Shown: piece by piece, positions 24,223 through 31,944 of the stretch | Numbering within the stretch: the first letter of the stretch is position 1 | Layout: the number at the start of each line of letters is the position of its first letter | DNA from: JACPNE01 sp964444465 | GTDB taxonomy: Archaea; Nanobdellota; Nanobdellia; SCGC-AAA011-G17; JACPNG01 | Reading direction: 5' to 3' | NCBI GenBank assembly: GCA_964444465.1 | Contig: CAYUGZ010000009.1 | Span: forward strand, 1-32,712 | Length of the DNA stretch: 32,712 nucleotides | Translations under genes and position numbers: made by a program | The notes under the pieces: model-generated | Seen by the model: only the letters and a program-made list of their open reading frames with translations | Databases searched by the model: none | Told to the model about the DNA's origin: nothing

Positions 24223-24921
24223 TTAACTTTCCATATAAGCAGTATAAGCATCATAAGATGGATCTAATCTCTTGATTACATCTACAATTTGATCATCCCA
24301 ATCTCTTTCATATAATTTTTTTAAATGTTCTAATCCTACTGAACCTATTTCAAAAAGAACATCTGGAGCAACTTCTTTTCTTTTAAGTGATTGCTTATGT
24401 CTAATATCTTTTTCTTTTGATTCATCTATAATACCTACTAGCTGAACTGTGAGCCCATACATTCTTTCTATTATTTCATTTCTAAGATTATTATATTGTT
24501 TTGCATACCAAACAATCATTTTTTTAGAAAAATCTGATTTAATCTCATCTCCAAGTGCACCACTTAAAAAATTTAAAGTAAATTTTCTTACTGGTTTTTG
24601 TGCTTTTAATATTCTTTCTAAAGAAGGTCTACATTCTACCTCTCCACTAGCCCCAATAACTTTTCCAGTAGTATATTCATTATTTTTCCATCTCATCAAA
24701 AGTTCTTCAATAGGTTCTCTACGTTCCTCATCTCTTAATCCAGGCATTAGAAATCTTATACTCCTCTTTTCTCCAGCTTCCCTAAATAGGTCAATAGCTT
24801 TATCTCTATTATTCCACTCACCAAGTCTCCAAGCAGCATAACGAATAAGACCATCAGAGATAGGATATCTTTTCTCCCAATCATCAAATCCAACTTCTGA
24901 ATAATTAGTTTGATCTTCCAT
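24223..24921 (-). CDS. Helical protein of unknown function
   Basis: A 232-residue soluble, charged, mostly helical protein with no signal peptide or membrane helix. I do not recognise a family. Repeating helices (AAWRLGEWNNRDKAIDLFREAG, for instance, in part) recall TPR/HEAT-like scaffolds. It is 58 bp upstream of the secreted protein gene on the same strand and divergent from the aldo/keto reductases. The opposite strand has an open frame at 24449-24841, taken as a shadow. Confidence 0.6.
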   Translation of the reverse strand: MEDQTNYSEVGFDDWEKRYPISDGLIRYAAWRLGEWNNRDKAIDLFREAGEKRSIRFLMPGLRDEERREPIEELLMRWKNNEYTTGKVIGASGEVECRPSLERILKAQKPVRKFTLNFLSGALGDEIKSDFSKKMIVWYAKQYNNLRNEIIERMYGLTVQLVGIIDESKEKDIRHKQSLKRKEVAPDVLFEIGSVGLEHLKKLYERDWDDQIVDVIKRLDPSYDAYTAYMES

Positions 24922-25017
24922 CTAAATCAATTTAATTATCATAAAAAGTTTAATAAATCTAATCATTTCAAAAAAAATTAACAAAACATTATTAAATGAT
25001 TAAATTTCAAAGTTCTT

Positions 25018-25836
25018 ATGGAAATAAATAAAGATACTAAAATTAAATTAAACAATGGAATAGAAATTCCTATAATTGGATTTGGTGTGTGGCAAATTCC
25101 TCCAGGAAAAGAAACAGAAGATTCTGTTTTACATGCATTAAAAGTAGGATATAGACATATTGATGGGGCAGCAATGTATGGTAATGAAGAAGATGTTGCT
25201 AAAGCTATCAAGAAATCTGGAATTCCAAGGAAAGAAATTTTTATAACAACTAAAATTAGAAATGATATGCATGATGATCCAGAAAAAACATTTAATGAAA
25301 GTTTAGAAAAACTACAAACAGATTATGTTGATTTATATATGATTCATTGGCCAATGCCAGAAAGAAATGAAACTTGGAAGTTCTTAGAAAAATTATTAGA
25401 AGAGAAAAAAGCTAAAGCTATAGGTGTTGGTAATTTTACTATAAGACATCTAAAAGAATTAGCTGAAATAGCAACAATAACCCCTGCTATTAACCAAGTT
25501 GAACACAATCCTTATAGAAATAGAAAAGATATAATTGAATATTGTAAAGAAAAAGGGATTGAATTAGAAGGTTATTGTCCATTAACAAGGGGGCAAAAAT
25601 TAGATGATTCTAAATTAATAGAAATTGCTAAAAAATATAATAAAACTACTGCTCAATTATTAATAAGATGGGCATTACAACATAACATCATCTGTATTCC
25701 TAAATCTAAAACACCTTCAAGGATTGAAGAAAATTTTAATGTTTTTGATTTTGAGATTTCTCAAGAAGATATGGATAATATGGATTCGTGGAATGAAGAT
25801 TTAATCATAACAAGAGATCCAGAACAAATGCAATAA
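25018..25836 (+). CDS. Aldo/keto reductase, copy 1
   Basis: NADPH-dependent reductase of carbonyls, (beta/alpha)8 barrel, 272 residues. The catalytic tetrad is intact: D49, Y54, K79 and H110 (HIDGAAMYGNE, ITTKI, MIHWP). The C-terminal cofactor site PKSKTPSRIEEN binds the 2'-phosphate of NADPH in relatives. The next gene is a close paralog starting 1 bp after this stop. The substrate is unknown; AKRs of this type often reduce methylglyoxal or other aldehydes. Confidence 0.92.
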   Translation: MEINKDTKIKLNNGIEIPIIGFGVWQIPPGKETEDSVLHALKVGYRHIDGAAMYGNEEDVAKAIKKSGIPRKEIFITTKIRNDMHDDPEKTFNESLEKLQTDYVDLYMIHWPMPERNETWKFLEKLLEEKKAKAIGVGNFTIRHLKELAEIATITPAINQVEHNPYRNRKDIIEYCKEKGIELEGYCPLTRGQKLDDSKLIEIAKKYNKTTAQLLIRWALQHNIICIPKSKTPSRIEENFNVFDFEISQEDMDNMDSWNEDLIITRDPEQMQ

Positions 25837-25837
25837 A

Positions 25838-26644
25838 ATGGAAAATTTAATTACTTTAAATAATGGAATTAAGATGCCTTTATTGGGATTTGGAACTTCT
25901 AGAACAAAAGGAGAAACAGAAAGAATAGTTCTTGAAGCATTAAAAGCAGGATACAGACAATTTGATACTGCATCTAGATATGAAAACGAAGAAGAGGTGG
26001 GAAATGCTATTAAAAAAAGTGGAATTCCTAGAGAAGAAATTTTTATTACAACTAAAATTGGTTCAATGGAAGGAGAACATGGTTATCCAGAAAAAGCATT
26101 TAATGATAGTTTGAAGAGATTACAAGTAGATTATATTGATTTATATTTAATTCATTGGCCTACTTCTGGAAGATTAGAAGTTTGGAAGTTTTTAGAGAAA
26201 AAGTTAGAAGAGGGAAAAGTAAAATCTATTGGGGTTGGTAATTTTACAATAAGACATTTAAAAGAATTGTTTGAGAATTCCAAAATAATTCCTGTTGTAA
26301 ATCAAGTTGAATTCAATCCTTTCCTATATCAAAAAGAATTATTGGAATTTTGTAATGAAAATAAAATACATTTAGAAGGATATTGTCCATTAACAAGAGG
26401 GCATAAGTTAGATGACTCAAGATTAATAGAAATATCTAAGAAATATAAGAAAAGCCCAGCTCAATTATTAATTAGATGGGCTTTACAACATAATGTTATT
26501 TCAATTCCAAAGTCTCAATCTGAAGTAAGAATGAAAGAGAATCTTGAAGTGTTTGATTTTGAAATTTCTGAAGAAGATATGAATATTATGAATTCCTGGA
26601 ATGAAAATTTTAGGGTAACAAGTGATCCTGAAAAAATTCCTTAA
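25838..26644 (+). CDS. Aldo/keto reductase, copy 2
   Basis: A 268-residue paralog of the preceding gene with the tetrad D43, Y48, K73 and H106 and the same GVGNFTIRHLKEL and EGYCPLTRG segments. The substrate-side loops differ (RQFDTASRYEN against RHIDGAAMYGN, and GSMEGEHGYPE against RNDMHDDPE), so the two may take different substrates. The cofactor motif is PKSQSEVRMKEN. It arose by tandem duplication and is translated from the same mRNA. The end lies 2 bp from the convergent exonuclease gene. Confidence 0.92.
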   Translation: MENLITLNNGIKMPLLGFGTSRTKGETERIVLEALKAGYRQFDTASRYENEEEVGNAIKKSGIPREEIFITTKIGSMEGEHGYPEKAFNDSLKRLQVDYIDLYLIHWPTSGRLEVWKFLEKKLEEGKVKSIGVGNFTIRHLKELFENSKIIPVVNQVEFNPFLYQKELLEFCNENKIHLEGYCPLTRGHKLDDSRLIEISKKYKKSPAQLLIRWALQHNVISIPKSQSEVRMKENLEVFDFEISEEDMNIMNSWNENFRVTSDPEKIP

Positions 26645-26646
26645 CT

Positions 26647-27225
26647 TCACCATCTAGAAATATTCAAAATATTAGTTTCTTTAGCTCTCTTAAACAATTC
26701 TTCTGTTATCTCTAAATCTTTAGTTAAATATTCTTTTAATTTATCCCAATTTTTTTCAATACACAATTCTGCTATCTTACTTCCATCCATTTCTAAAACA
26801 TCTAATCCAATTAATTTACCATAATCACTAAGTTTCCCTCTTGTTTTTCCATATCTATAAGCATTAATCTTTTCTCTTAAATCTATAACTAATTTCAATA
26901 TAAAAGGGATAATTTTTATGTTATGAATAAAACTCCTTGAGGTAATAAATGGAAGATCAAAATTAATAATATTAAATCCTACAATTATACTACTTGGATT
27001 CTCTTTTTTTATTTTATCCCATTCATTCCAGAATTCACTAAGAATTTCTTTTTCTTTTTCATTCATGAATATTTTATTTTCATTTTTATATCTTATTCCT
27101 AATGCAATAATTTTAGAATCAATTGGATTAATTAATTTAGTTTTTTCTTCCTCTTCTAAATTATTATATCCTTCTAGATTAATAGGACAGGTTTCTATAT
27201 CAACAATGAAATAGTTATCATACAT
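26647..27225 (-). CDS. RNase H-fold 3'-5' exonuclease (PolB-exo-like)
   Basis: About 192 residues with DEDDy exonuclease motifs: ExoI VDIET (D10, E12), ExoII GFNIINFDLPF (D91) and ExoIII YLTKD (Y167, D171), numbered from the first of two adjacent Mets. This resembles the predicted 3'-5' exonucleases related to the proofreading domain of family B polymerases, standing alone without a polymerase. It may act in repair or RNA/DNA end trimming. I chose the second ATG (27225) because the shared TATA at 27247-27254 is then 25.5 bp away. Confidence 0.8.
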   Translation of the reverse strand: MYDNYFIVDIETCPINLEGYNNLEEEEKTKLINPIDSKIIALGIRYKNENKIFMNEKEKEILSEFWNEWDKIKKENPSSIIVGFNIINFDLPFITSRSFIHNIKIIPFILKLVIDLREKINAYRYGKTRGKLSDYGKLIGLDVLEMDGSKIAELCIEKNWDKLKEYLTKDLEITEELFKRAKETNILNISRW

Positions 27226-27246
27226 CATTTAATGAAGAAAACAAAA

Positions 27247-27254
27247 TTTATAAA
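27247..27254. promoter_or_regulatory. Self-complementary TATA box shared by two divergent genes
   Basis: TTTATAAA is a palindrome centred 25.5 bp from the ATG of the E1-like gene (27276, plus) and 25.5 bp from the second ATG of the exonuclease gene (27225, minus). One TATA box could therefore serve both leaderless mRNAs. Confidence 0.5.
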
Positions 27255-27275
27255 CCTTTTTTATAAGTTATAATT

Positions 27276-28013
27276 ATGTTATCAGAACAAGAATTAAAAA
27301 AGTATAGTAGCCATATAGTATTAGAAGAGATAGGTAAAGAAGGACAAGAAAAATTAAAGAATGCTAAAATCTTAATAATTGGATTAGGCGGATTAGGTTC
27401 TCCTTCTGCTTTATACTTAGCTGCTGCGGGAATTGGAACTTTAGGATTGGTTGATTTTGATACTGTTGAAGAAAATAATCTACAAAGACAAATAATTCAT
27501 TCTATTAAAGATTTGAAAAAATCAAAATTAGAATCAGCAAAAGAATCTATTTTAAGTTTGAATGAAAATATAAAATTAAATCTTCATAATATAAGGATAA
27601 ATGATAGTAATATTGAATTAATAAAAGATTATGATTTGGTTATAGATTGTACTGATAACTTACAAGTTAGATATTCAATAAATGATGCTTGTTTAAAATT
27701 TAACAAGCCTTTAATTTATGGCGGAATTTCTAAATTTGAAGGTCAAGTTTCTGTTTTTAATTATAAAAATGGACCTTGCTTTAGATGTTTTATTAAAGAA
27801 GATAAAAGAAATATTCTAAATTGTAATGAAACAGGAGTATTAAGTTCAATTCCTGGAGTGATAGGAACTATAGAAGCGACTGAAGCTTTGAAAATTATAT
27901 TAGATAAAGGAGAGGTTCTTAGTGGAAAATTATTATTTTATGATGCTTTAAATTCAAAGTTTAGAGAGATTAAAATAAACAAACAAAAAGATTGTGTTTG
28001 TAATGAAAATTGA
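27276..28013 (+). CDS. ThiF/MoeB/HesA-family adenylyltransferase (E1-like)
   Basis: Adenylates the C-terminal glycine of a ubiquitin-like sulfur carrier (ThiS, MoaD or SAMP). The 245 residues have GLGGLGSP (36-43) for ATP, D60, NNLQRQ with the Arg finger region, DCTDN (124-128), the conserved C183 in CNETGVL and GVIGTIEATEALK. Zinc ligands are CFRC (C168, C171) and a C-terminal CVC (C240, C242), where family members usually have CxxC. No ubiquitin-like gene is nearby, so the pathway (tRNA thiolation, protein samp-ylation or molybdopterin) is open. Confidence 0.9.
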   Translation: MLSEQELKKYSSHIVLEEIGKEGQEKLKNAKILIIGLGGLGSPSALYLAAAGIGTLGLVDFDTVEENNLQRQIIHSIKDLKKSKLESAKESILSLNENIKLNLHNIRINDSNIELIKDYDLVIDCTDNLQVRYSINDACLKFNKPLIYGGISKFEGQVSVFNYKNGPCFRCFIKEDKRNILNCNETGVLSSIPGVIGTIEATEALKIILDKGEVLSGKLLFYDALNSKFREIKINKQKDCVCNEN

Positions 28014-28028
28014 GTTTGAATAAAGAAG

Positions 28029-28036
28029 ATTTAAAA
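28029..28036 (+). promoter_or_regulatory. TATA box of gatE
   Basis: ATTTAAAA is centred 26.5 bp before the gatE ATG, consistent with a leaderless mRNA. Confidence 0.4.
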
Positions 28037-28058
28037 ACTTAAATTCAGTATTCTTATT

Positions 28059-29504
28059 ATGAATAATTATAAAAATATAAAATTTAAAGCTGGAATTGAA
28101 GTTCATCAACAGCTTGAAACTAATAATTTATTCTGTTCCTGTCCTAGTTTAGTTAACGATAATAATGAAGTAAGTAATGAAATTAAAAGAAAGTTAAGAG
28201 CTGTAGCTGGTGAATTAGGAGAAGTAGATATAGCTACATTACATGAAATAAAAAAAGGAAGAGAATTTTCTTATCAAGCTAAAGAAACATCATCTTGTTT
28301 AGTTGAGTTGGATGAAGAACCACCACATGAAATAAATAAAGAGGCTTTAGACACAGCATTAGAAATATCTTTATTGTTTAAAGCTAATATTATTGATGAA
28401 CTTCATGTTATGAGAAAGATTGTTATTGACGGTTCTAATGTCTCGGGATTTCAAAGAACAATGTTAATTGCAACAGATGGTTATATTAATACTTCTAAAG
28501 GTAAGGTTAATATTCCTACAATATATTTAGAGGAAGAAGCAGCTAAAAAAATAAATGAAGATGAAAATAATGTTAATTATAGTTTAGATAGATTAGGGAT
28601 TCCTTTAATTGAGATTGATACAGATGCAAGTATTAAAGATCCTGAACATGCAAAAGAAGTCTCTTCTATTATTGGAATGATATTAAGAAGTACTGAAAAA
28701 GTTAAGAGAGGTATTGGTTCTATAAGACAAGATGTTAATTTATCTATATTAGATAAAGAAAGAATTGAGATTAAAGGGTTTCAGGATTTAAGATACATGC
28801 CTAAAGTTATTGATGGAGAAATATTAAGATTAAGTAAATTAAAAAAAATTAAATCTGAAGTTAGAAGAGCTAATGTAGATGGTTCTACTACTTTTTTAAG
28901 ACCTTTACCTGGATCAGCTAGATTATATCCAGAAACTGATGTTGCCCCTATTAAAATTACAAGAGAAAGATTAGCTATAATTAAACTTCCTGAATTAATA
29001 GTTGAAAGAGCTCTTGAAATTGAGAAAAATTATGATATCTCTCCTGAACAGGCCCATGGCATTGTTAGTGGTGCTAACTTAATAACTGGAGGTATTAGAT
29101 ATGATAAACTATTTTTGGATGTAGCTCCCAAAATAAAAAAAGAATATTCTGGATTTCTAGCTGAAACTATTTTATCCATTCCTAAAGAATTAAGAAGAAA
29201 ACATAAAATTGAATATAAATTTAGTGATAAATTATTTAGGGATGTTTTTGAAGCTTTTAATCTAGGAAAAATTTCAAAGAACTCTATTTTTGAGATTTTT
29301 TTGAATGATTCTAAAGGAAAAAAAGTAAATTTAAATGATTATAAGATAATAGATGATAAAGAATTAATGAAAGAAATAGAAAAAATAGTAAAAGAAAAAA
29401 AAGATTTAGGTTTTAATGCTATAATGGGTTTAGTAATGGGTAAATATAAAGGAAAAGTAGATGGAAAGAAAGCTTCTGAAATTATTGAGAAGATAATGAA
29501 ATAA
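28059..29504 (+). CDS. gatE: Glu-tRNA(Gln) amidotransferase subunit E, without AspRS-like insertion
   Basis: GatE phosphorylates the glutamyl group of Glu-tRNA(Gln) and amidates it with ammonia from GatD. The cradle domain is intact (GIEVHQQLET at 12-21, ETSSCLVELDEEPPH, DGSNVSGFQRT, RLGIPLIEIDT, IRQDVNLSI and IEIKGFQDL). Normally an AspRS-like domain of ~130-150 residues follows; here SKLKKIKSEVRRANVDGS (259-276) runs directly into RPLPGSARLYPETD, the family motif on the far side. The helical and YqeY-like tail domains follow. That gives 481 residues instead of ~620-630. The frame is clean, so this is a real deletion, not a frameshift. gatD is at 13368. Confidence 0.95.
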   Translation: MNNYKNIKFKAGIEVHQQLETNNLFCSCPSLVNDNNEVSNEIKRKLRAVAGELGEVDIATLHEIKKGREFSYQAKETSSCLVELDEEPPHEINKEALDTALEISLLFKANIIDELHVMRKIVIDGSNVSGFQRTMLIATDGYINTSKGKVNIPTIYLEEEAAKKINEDENNVNYSLDRLGIPLIEIDTDASIKDPEHAKEVSSIIGMILRSTEKVKRGIGSIRQDVNLSILDKERIEIKGFQDLRYMPKVIDGEILRLSKLKKIKSEVRRANVDGSTTFLRPLPGSARLYPETDVAPIKITRERLAIIKLPELIVERALEIEKNYDISPEQAHGIVSGANLITGGIRYDKLFLDVAPKIKKEYSGFLAETILSIPKELRRKHKIEYKFSDKLFRDVFEAFNLGKISKNSIFEIFLNDSKGKKVNLNDYKIIDDKELMKEIEKIVKEKKDLGFNAIMGLVMGKYKGKVDGKKASEIIEKIMK

Positions 29505-29506
29505 TA

Positions 29507-29675
29507 CTACTTATGATTCATTCCTTTAAAAAATACACCTACAAACAAAACAATCATTCCTGCAACTAGTATTCCTAATGGATTATTAAAAATTTGTGTA
29601 GCACCAACAACTACAAGGGCTAGACCAATACCCCCAATAATATTCTTCTATTATTTTAGATAATAATGAATTCAT
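29507..29675 (-). pseudogene. Frameshifted small membrane protein gene
   Basis: On the minus strand, ATG at 29675 opens MNSLLSKIIEEYYW; a run of five Gs (Cs at 29631-29635 on the plus strand) then throws the frame off. The other frame continues GIGLALVVVGATQIFNNP, a second hydrophobic stretch GILVAGMIVLFVGVFF and a stop at 29507. Dropping one G restores a single 55-residue two-helix protein. It may be a pseudogene, a sequencing error in the homopolymer or a site of slippage. It ends 2 bp from the gatE stop. Confidence 0.65.
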
Positions 29676-29678
29676 ATA

Positions 29679-29918
29679 TTAAATATCACATATACAAACT
29701 AATGTATCCTCCTCTGAACACTTCCATCTATTATAAGCATATCCATCTACTTGACATCTATTCTTACATTCTAGATCAAATATTTCAGAAGCCAATGGGC
29801 TAGCTATCCCAACCGCAAGTTCTCTACAATCTTTTTCTTTAGTATCAATCTCTTTATAAGTTAAAGAACATGAACTTACAAATATTAATAGAAATACAAT
29901 AAACGTATAAAACCTCAT
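29679..29918 (-). CDS. Small Cys-rich lipoprotein, unknown function
   Basis: A 79-residue exported protein. Residues 1-16 are a signal with a lipobox-like FVSSC, so C17 may be lipid-modified. The mature part has six more Cys, including KNRC, RWKC and VCICDI, possibly disulfide-bonded or metal-binding. Function unknown. A TATA box TTATATAA at 29941-29948 is centred 26.5 bp from the ATG, so it has its own leaderless promoter. The frameshifted membrane gene follows 3 bp after its stop, on the same strand. Confidence 0.7.
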   Translation of the reverse strand: MRFYTFIVFLLIFVSSCSLTYKEIDTKEKDCRELAVGIASPLASEIFDLECKNRCQVDGYAYNRWKCSEEDTLVCICDI

Positions 29919-29988
29919 TTAAAAAATTAAATTAATATATTTATATAATTTATGATTAAAATTTATCTTATTATTATACAAATTTCAA

Positions 29989-30699
29989 TCATCTTAAATT
30001 CTTCAACTTCCCAAACTCATAAACTTTATCTGAAACAACATAAACCTCAAATTCATTTAAATCTTGTTTTAAAAAAGGACTTAACAATCTTGATTTAAAC
30101 ACATCTGTTCCTTCAGTAACTAAATTAAAAGAAGGAATAACAATTAATTTTTTATTTTTAAATTTTCCAACTAAAAAACATTTGTATAACTCAGATCTAG
30201 TCTTAGATCTAATAGAAATAGCAGGATGTTCATGACCAATTATAATAATTTTAGAAGAACTAAAATCTAAATCTTCAGGAATAATCTCTCCATGACAGAT
30301 ATAATAATCATTTATTTTATAATATAATCTAGTGGATAAATCTCTTTTTTTAGCTATAGGCTCTAAAATCTTATCATGATTTCCTTTAATTAATATTAAT
30401 TCTTTACAATTCTTAATTAATAAATCAAGAATTTTTAATACATCTCTCCATTCAGAATCTGATATTATCCCAAATTCATGTTTAAAATCTCCGTTTAATA
30501 CTATTTTATCAATCTCAATTTTAGAAAATATTTTATTTAATCTTTCAAAAGTTTCTTTAAATTGGAATTTAGGAAGCAATATACCTTGTTTATTCAACAA
30601 TTCTTCATAACCAAGATGCATATCTGATATAATCAATATTTTCTCTTTTTTAAGATACAATCCCAAGTCAATCATATCTAAATTATTATCAATCTTCAT
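29989..30699 (-). CDS. COG1407-type metallophosphoesterase
   Basis: A 236-residue calcineurin-like phosphoesterase with all metal motifs: DMH (D26, H28), NGDFKHEF (D71), GNHD (106-109), CHGE and GHEHP. It matches the archaeal ICC-like COG1407 group (MJ0037 type), often found near lhr helicase genes and thought to act in nucleic acid repair. lhr lies ~1.6 kb away here on the same strand, with four genes' distance broken by plus-strand genes. The substrate is not proven. ATTTAAAT at 30720-30727 is centred 24.5 bp upstream. Confidence 0.9.
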   Translation of the reverse strand: MKIDNNLDMIDLGLYLKKEKILIISDMHLGYEELLNKQGILLPKFQFKETFERLNKIFSKIEIDKIVLNGDFKHEFGIISDSEWRDVLKILDLLIKNCKELILIKGNHDKILEPIAKKRDLSTRLYYKINDYYICHGEIIPEDLDFSSSKIIIIGHEHPAISIRSKTRSELYKCFLVGKFKNKKLIVIPSFNLVTEGTDVFKSRLLSPFLKQDLNEFEVYVVSDKVYEFGKLKNLR

Positions 30700-30719
30700 A
30701 AAAATGAGAGAATAACAAT

Positions 30720-30728
30720 ATTTAAATA
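30720..30728. promoter_or_regulatory. TATA region shared by the phosphoesterase and a divergent gene
   Basis: ATTTAAATA is nearly self-complementary. It lies 24.5 bp from the phosphoesterase ATG (minus) and about 40 bp from the plus-strand ATG at 30766, which has GGGGG at 30756-30760. So one gene would be leaderless and the other would have a ~16-nt leader. Confidence 0.4.
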
Positions 30729-30765
30729 ATATAACTCTTCAATAAAAATATAATAGGGGGTCAAA

Positions 30766-31083
30766 ATGGCAAAATCTGAAGGAAAATCTAATGATAAAAG
30801 GATTAGAGCGGTTTATAATATAGCTATATTAGTCTTGTTATTGGTTACAGCAAGCTATGCTATTGCTAATTTTCATATAAAAGGTGATGGTCTTAATGAT
30901 ATTACTGGACAAGCAGTAGCACAACAAGCATATCAAAAAGGTGTAACAGATACACAACTTTTAGTTACACAAGAAATAATCAAACAACTAAATGAACAAG
31001 GTTTTGTTGAAGTTCAAGTACCAACAGAAAATGGTCAAACAGTAACAATAAGATTAGGAATTTTACAACAACCTGCTCAATAA
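30766..31083 (+). CDS. Membrane-anchored protein, unknown function
   Basis: A 105-residue protein: a charged N-terminus (MAKSEGKSNDKRIR), one transmembrane helix (~16-35), and an extracellular part starting with GLNDITGQAVAQQAYQ, the type of ITGxAV segment that I associate with exported DPANN proteins. The tail is Gln-rich and predicted helix then beta (VEVQVPTENGQTVTIRLG). The topology would place the N-terminus inside. GGGGG is 5 nt before ATG. No family recognised. Confidence 0.7.
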   Translation: MAKSEGKSNDKRIRAVYNIAILVLLLVTASYAIANFHIKGDGLNDITGQAVAQQAYQKGVTDTQLLVTQEIIKQLNEQGFVEVQVPTENGQTVTIRLGILQQPAQ

Positions 31084-31094
31084 AAAAATAATTC

Positions 31095-31108
31095 TTTTTT
31101 TATTTTTT
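31095..31108 (+). terminator. T-tract terminator
   Basis: Two six-base T runs separated by TA lie 12 bp after the stop of the membrane-anchored protein gene, typical of an archaeal terminator. No stable hairpin precedes it. Confidence 0.4.
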
Positions 31109-31161
31109 AAATCAATTCTATTTACAAAAACCTTTTAAAATAAGATTAGCCTAATAATAAA

Positions 31162-31938
31162 ATGTTAGAAGTTTGGTTATATTCTATTATTAGCGTAGTA
31201 ATAGTCTCATTGATATCTTTGATAGCAGCAATACCAATGTTGATTAAGAAAAAAGTATCTGACAAAGTTCTATTATTTTTTTTAAGTATGTCTGTTGGAG
31301 TATTATTAAGTACAGTATTCATAGACTTCCTTCCAGAAATAGCATCTAATGGATACACATTAGGAGTTTCATTAAATATTTTGTTGGGATTTTTAGTATT
31401 TTTTATATTAGAAAAACTAGTTCACTGGCATCATAATAAAAACCATAAAGATGATGAACATGTTCATGGACATGGACATGCTTACCATTTAGCTTCAGTA
31501 AATTTAATTGGAGACGGAGTTCATAATTTTTTAGATGGATTAGTTATAGCAGGAGCTTATTCTGTAAATATAGTTTTAGGGATAACAGCTACAATCTCAG
31601 TTATATTTCATGAGATCCCACAAGAGATAGCTGACTTTGGTGTTTTGTTGTACTCTGGAATGTCAAAGAAAAGAGCATTAACATTTAATTTTATGTCTGC
31701 AATAATGGCTGTTATTGGTGTGATCATAGGATTGTTATTGGTTAATAAAATTGAAGGTTTTGAAAGATTTATAATTCCATTCGCTGCTGGAAATTTCATT
31801 TATATCGCTGCTTCTAATTTACTTCCTCAATTACATAGACATTGTAAACTAACAGATACACTAATTCACATATCTGCAATTATTTTAGGTATAGGAATAA
31901 TAGTTTTAGTAACTTTATTATCTCCAGGACATATGTAG
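31162..31938 (+). CDS. ZIP-family metal transporter
   Basis: A 258-residue membrane protein that imports Zn2+ or another divalent metal into the cytoplasm. It has about eight hydrophobic helices, a His-rich loop (HWHHNKNHKDDEHVHGHGHA, ~93-112), and the two metal-site helices with HNFLDG and HEIPQEIADF. These are the family's signature motifs. Zinc is a likely need here (zinc ribbons of NrdR and the E1-like enzyme), but iron or manganese is possible. TTTTAAAA (31133-31140) is centred 25.5 bp before ATG, so it is leaderless. Confidence 0.95.
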   Translation: MLEVWLYSIISVVIVSLISLIAAIPMLIKKKVSDKVLLFFLSMSVGVLLSTVFIDFLPEIASNGYTLGVSLNILLGFLVFFILEKLVHWHHNKNHKDDEHVHGHGHAYHLASVNLIGDGVHNFLDGLVIAGAYSVNIVLGITATISVIFHEIPQEIADFGVLLYSGMSKKRALTFNFMSAIMAVIGVIIGLLLVNKIEGFERFIIPFAAGNFIYIAASNLLPQLHRHCKLTDTLIHISAIILGIGIIVLVTLLSPGHM

Positions 31939-31944
31939 AATAAA

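Noticed and set aside
24449..24841. 130-codon open frame antisense to the 232-residue helical protein gene
   Set aside because: Both strands are open, but the minus-strand frame is longer, has balanced charged residues typical of a soluble protein and fits its neighbours. The plus frame looks like a shadow.
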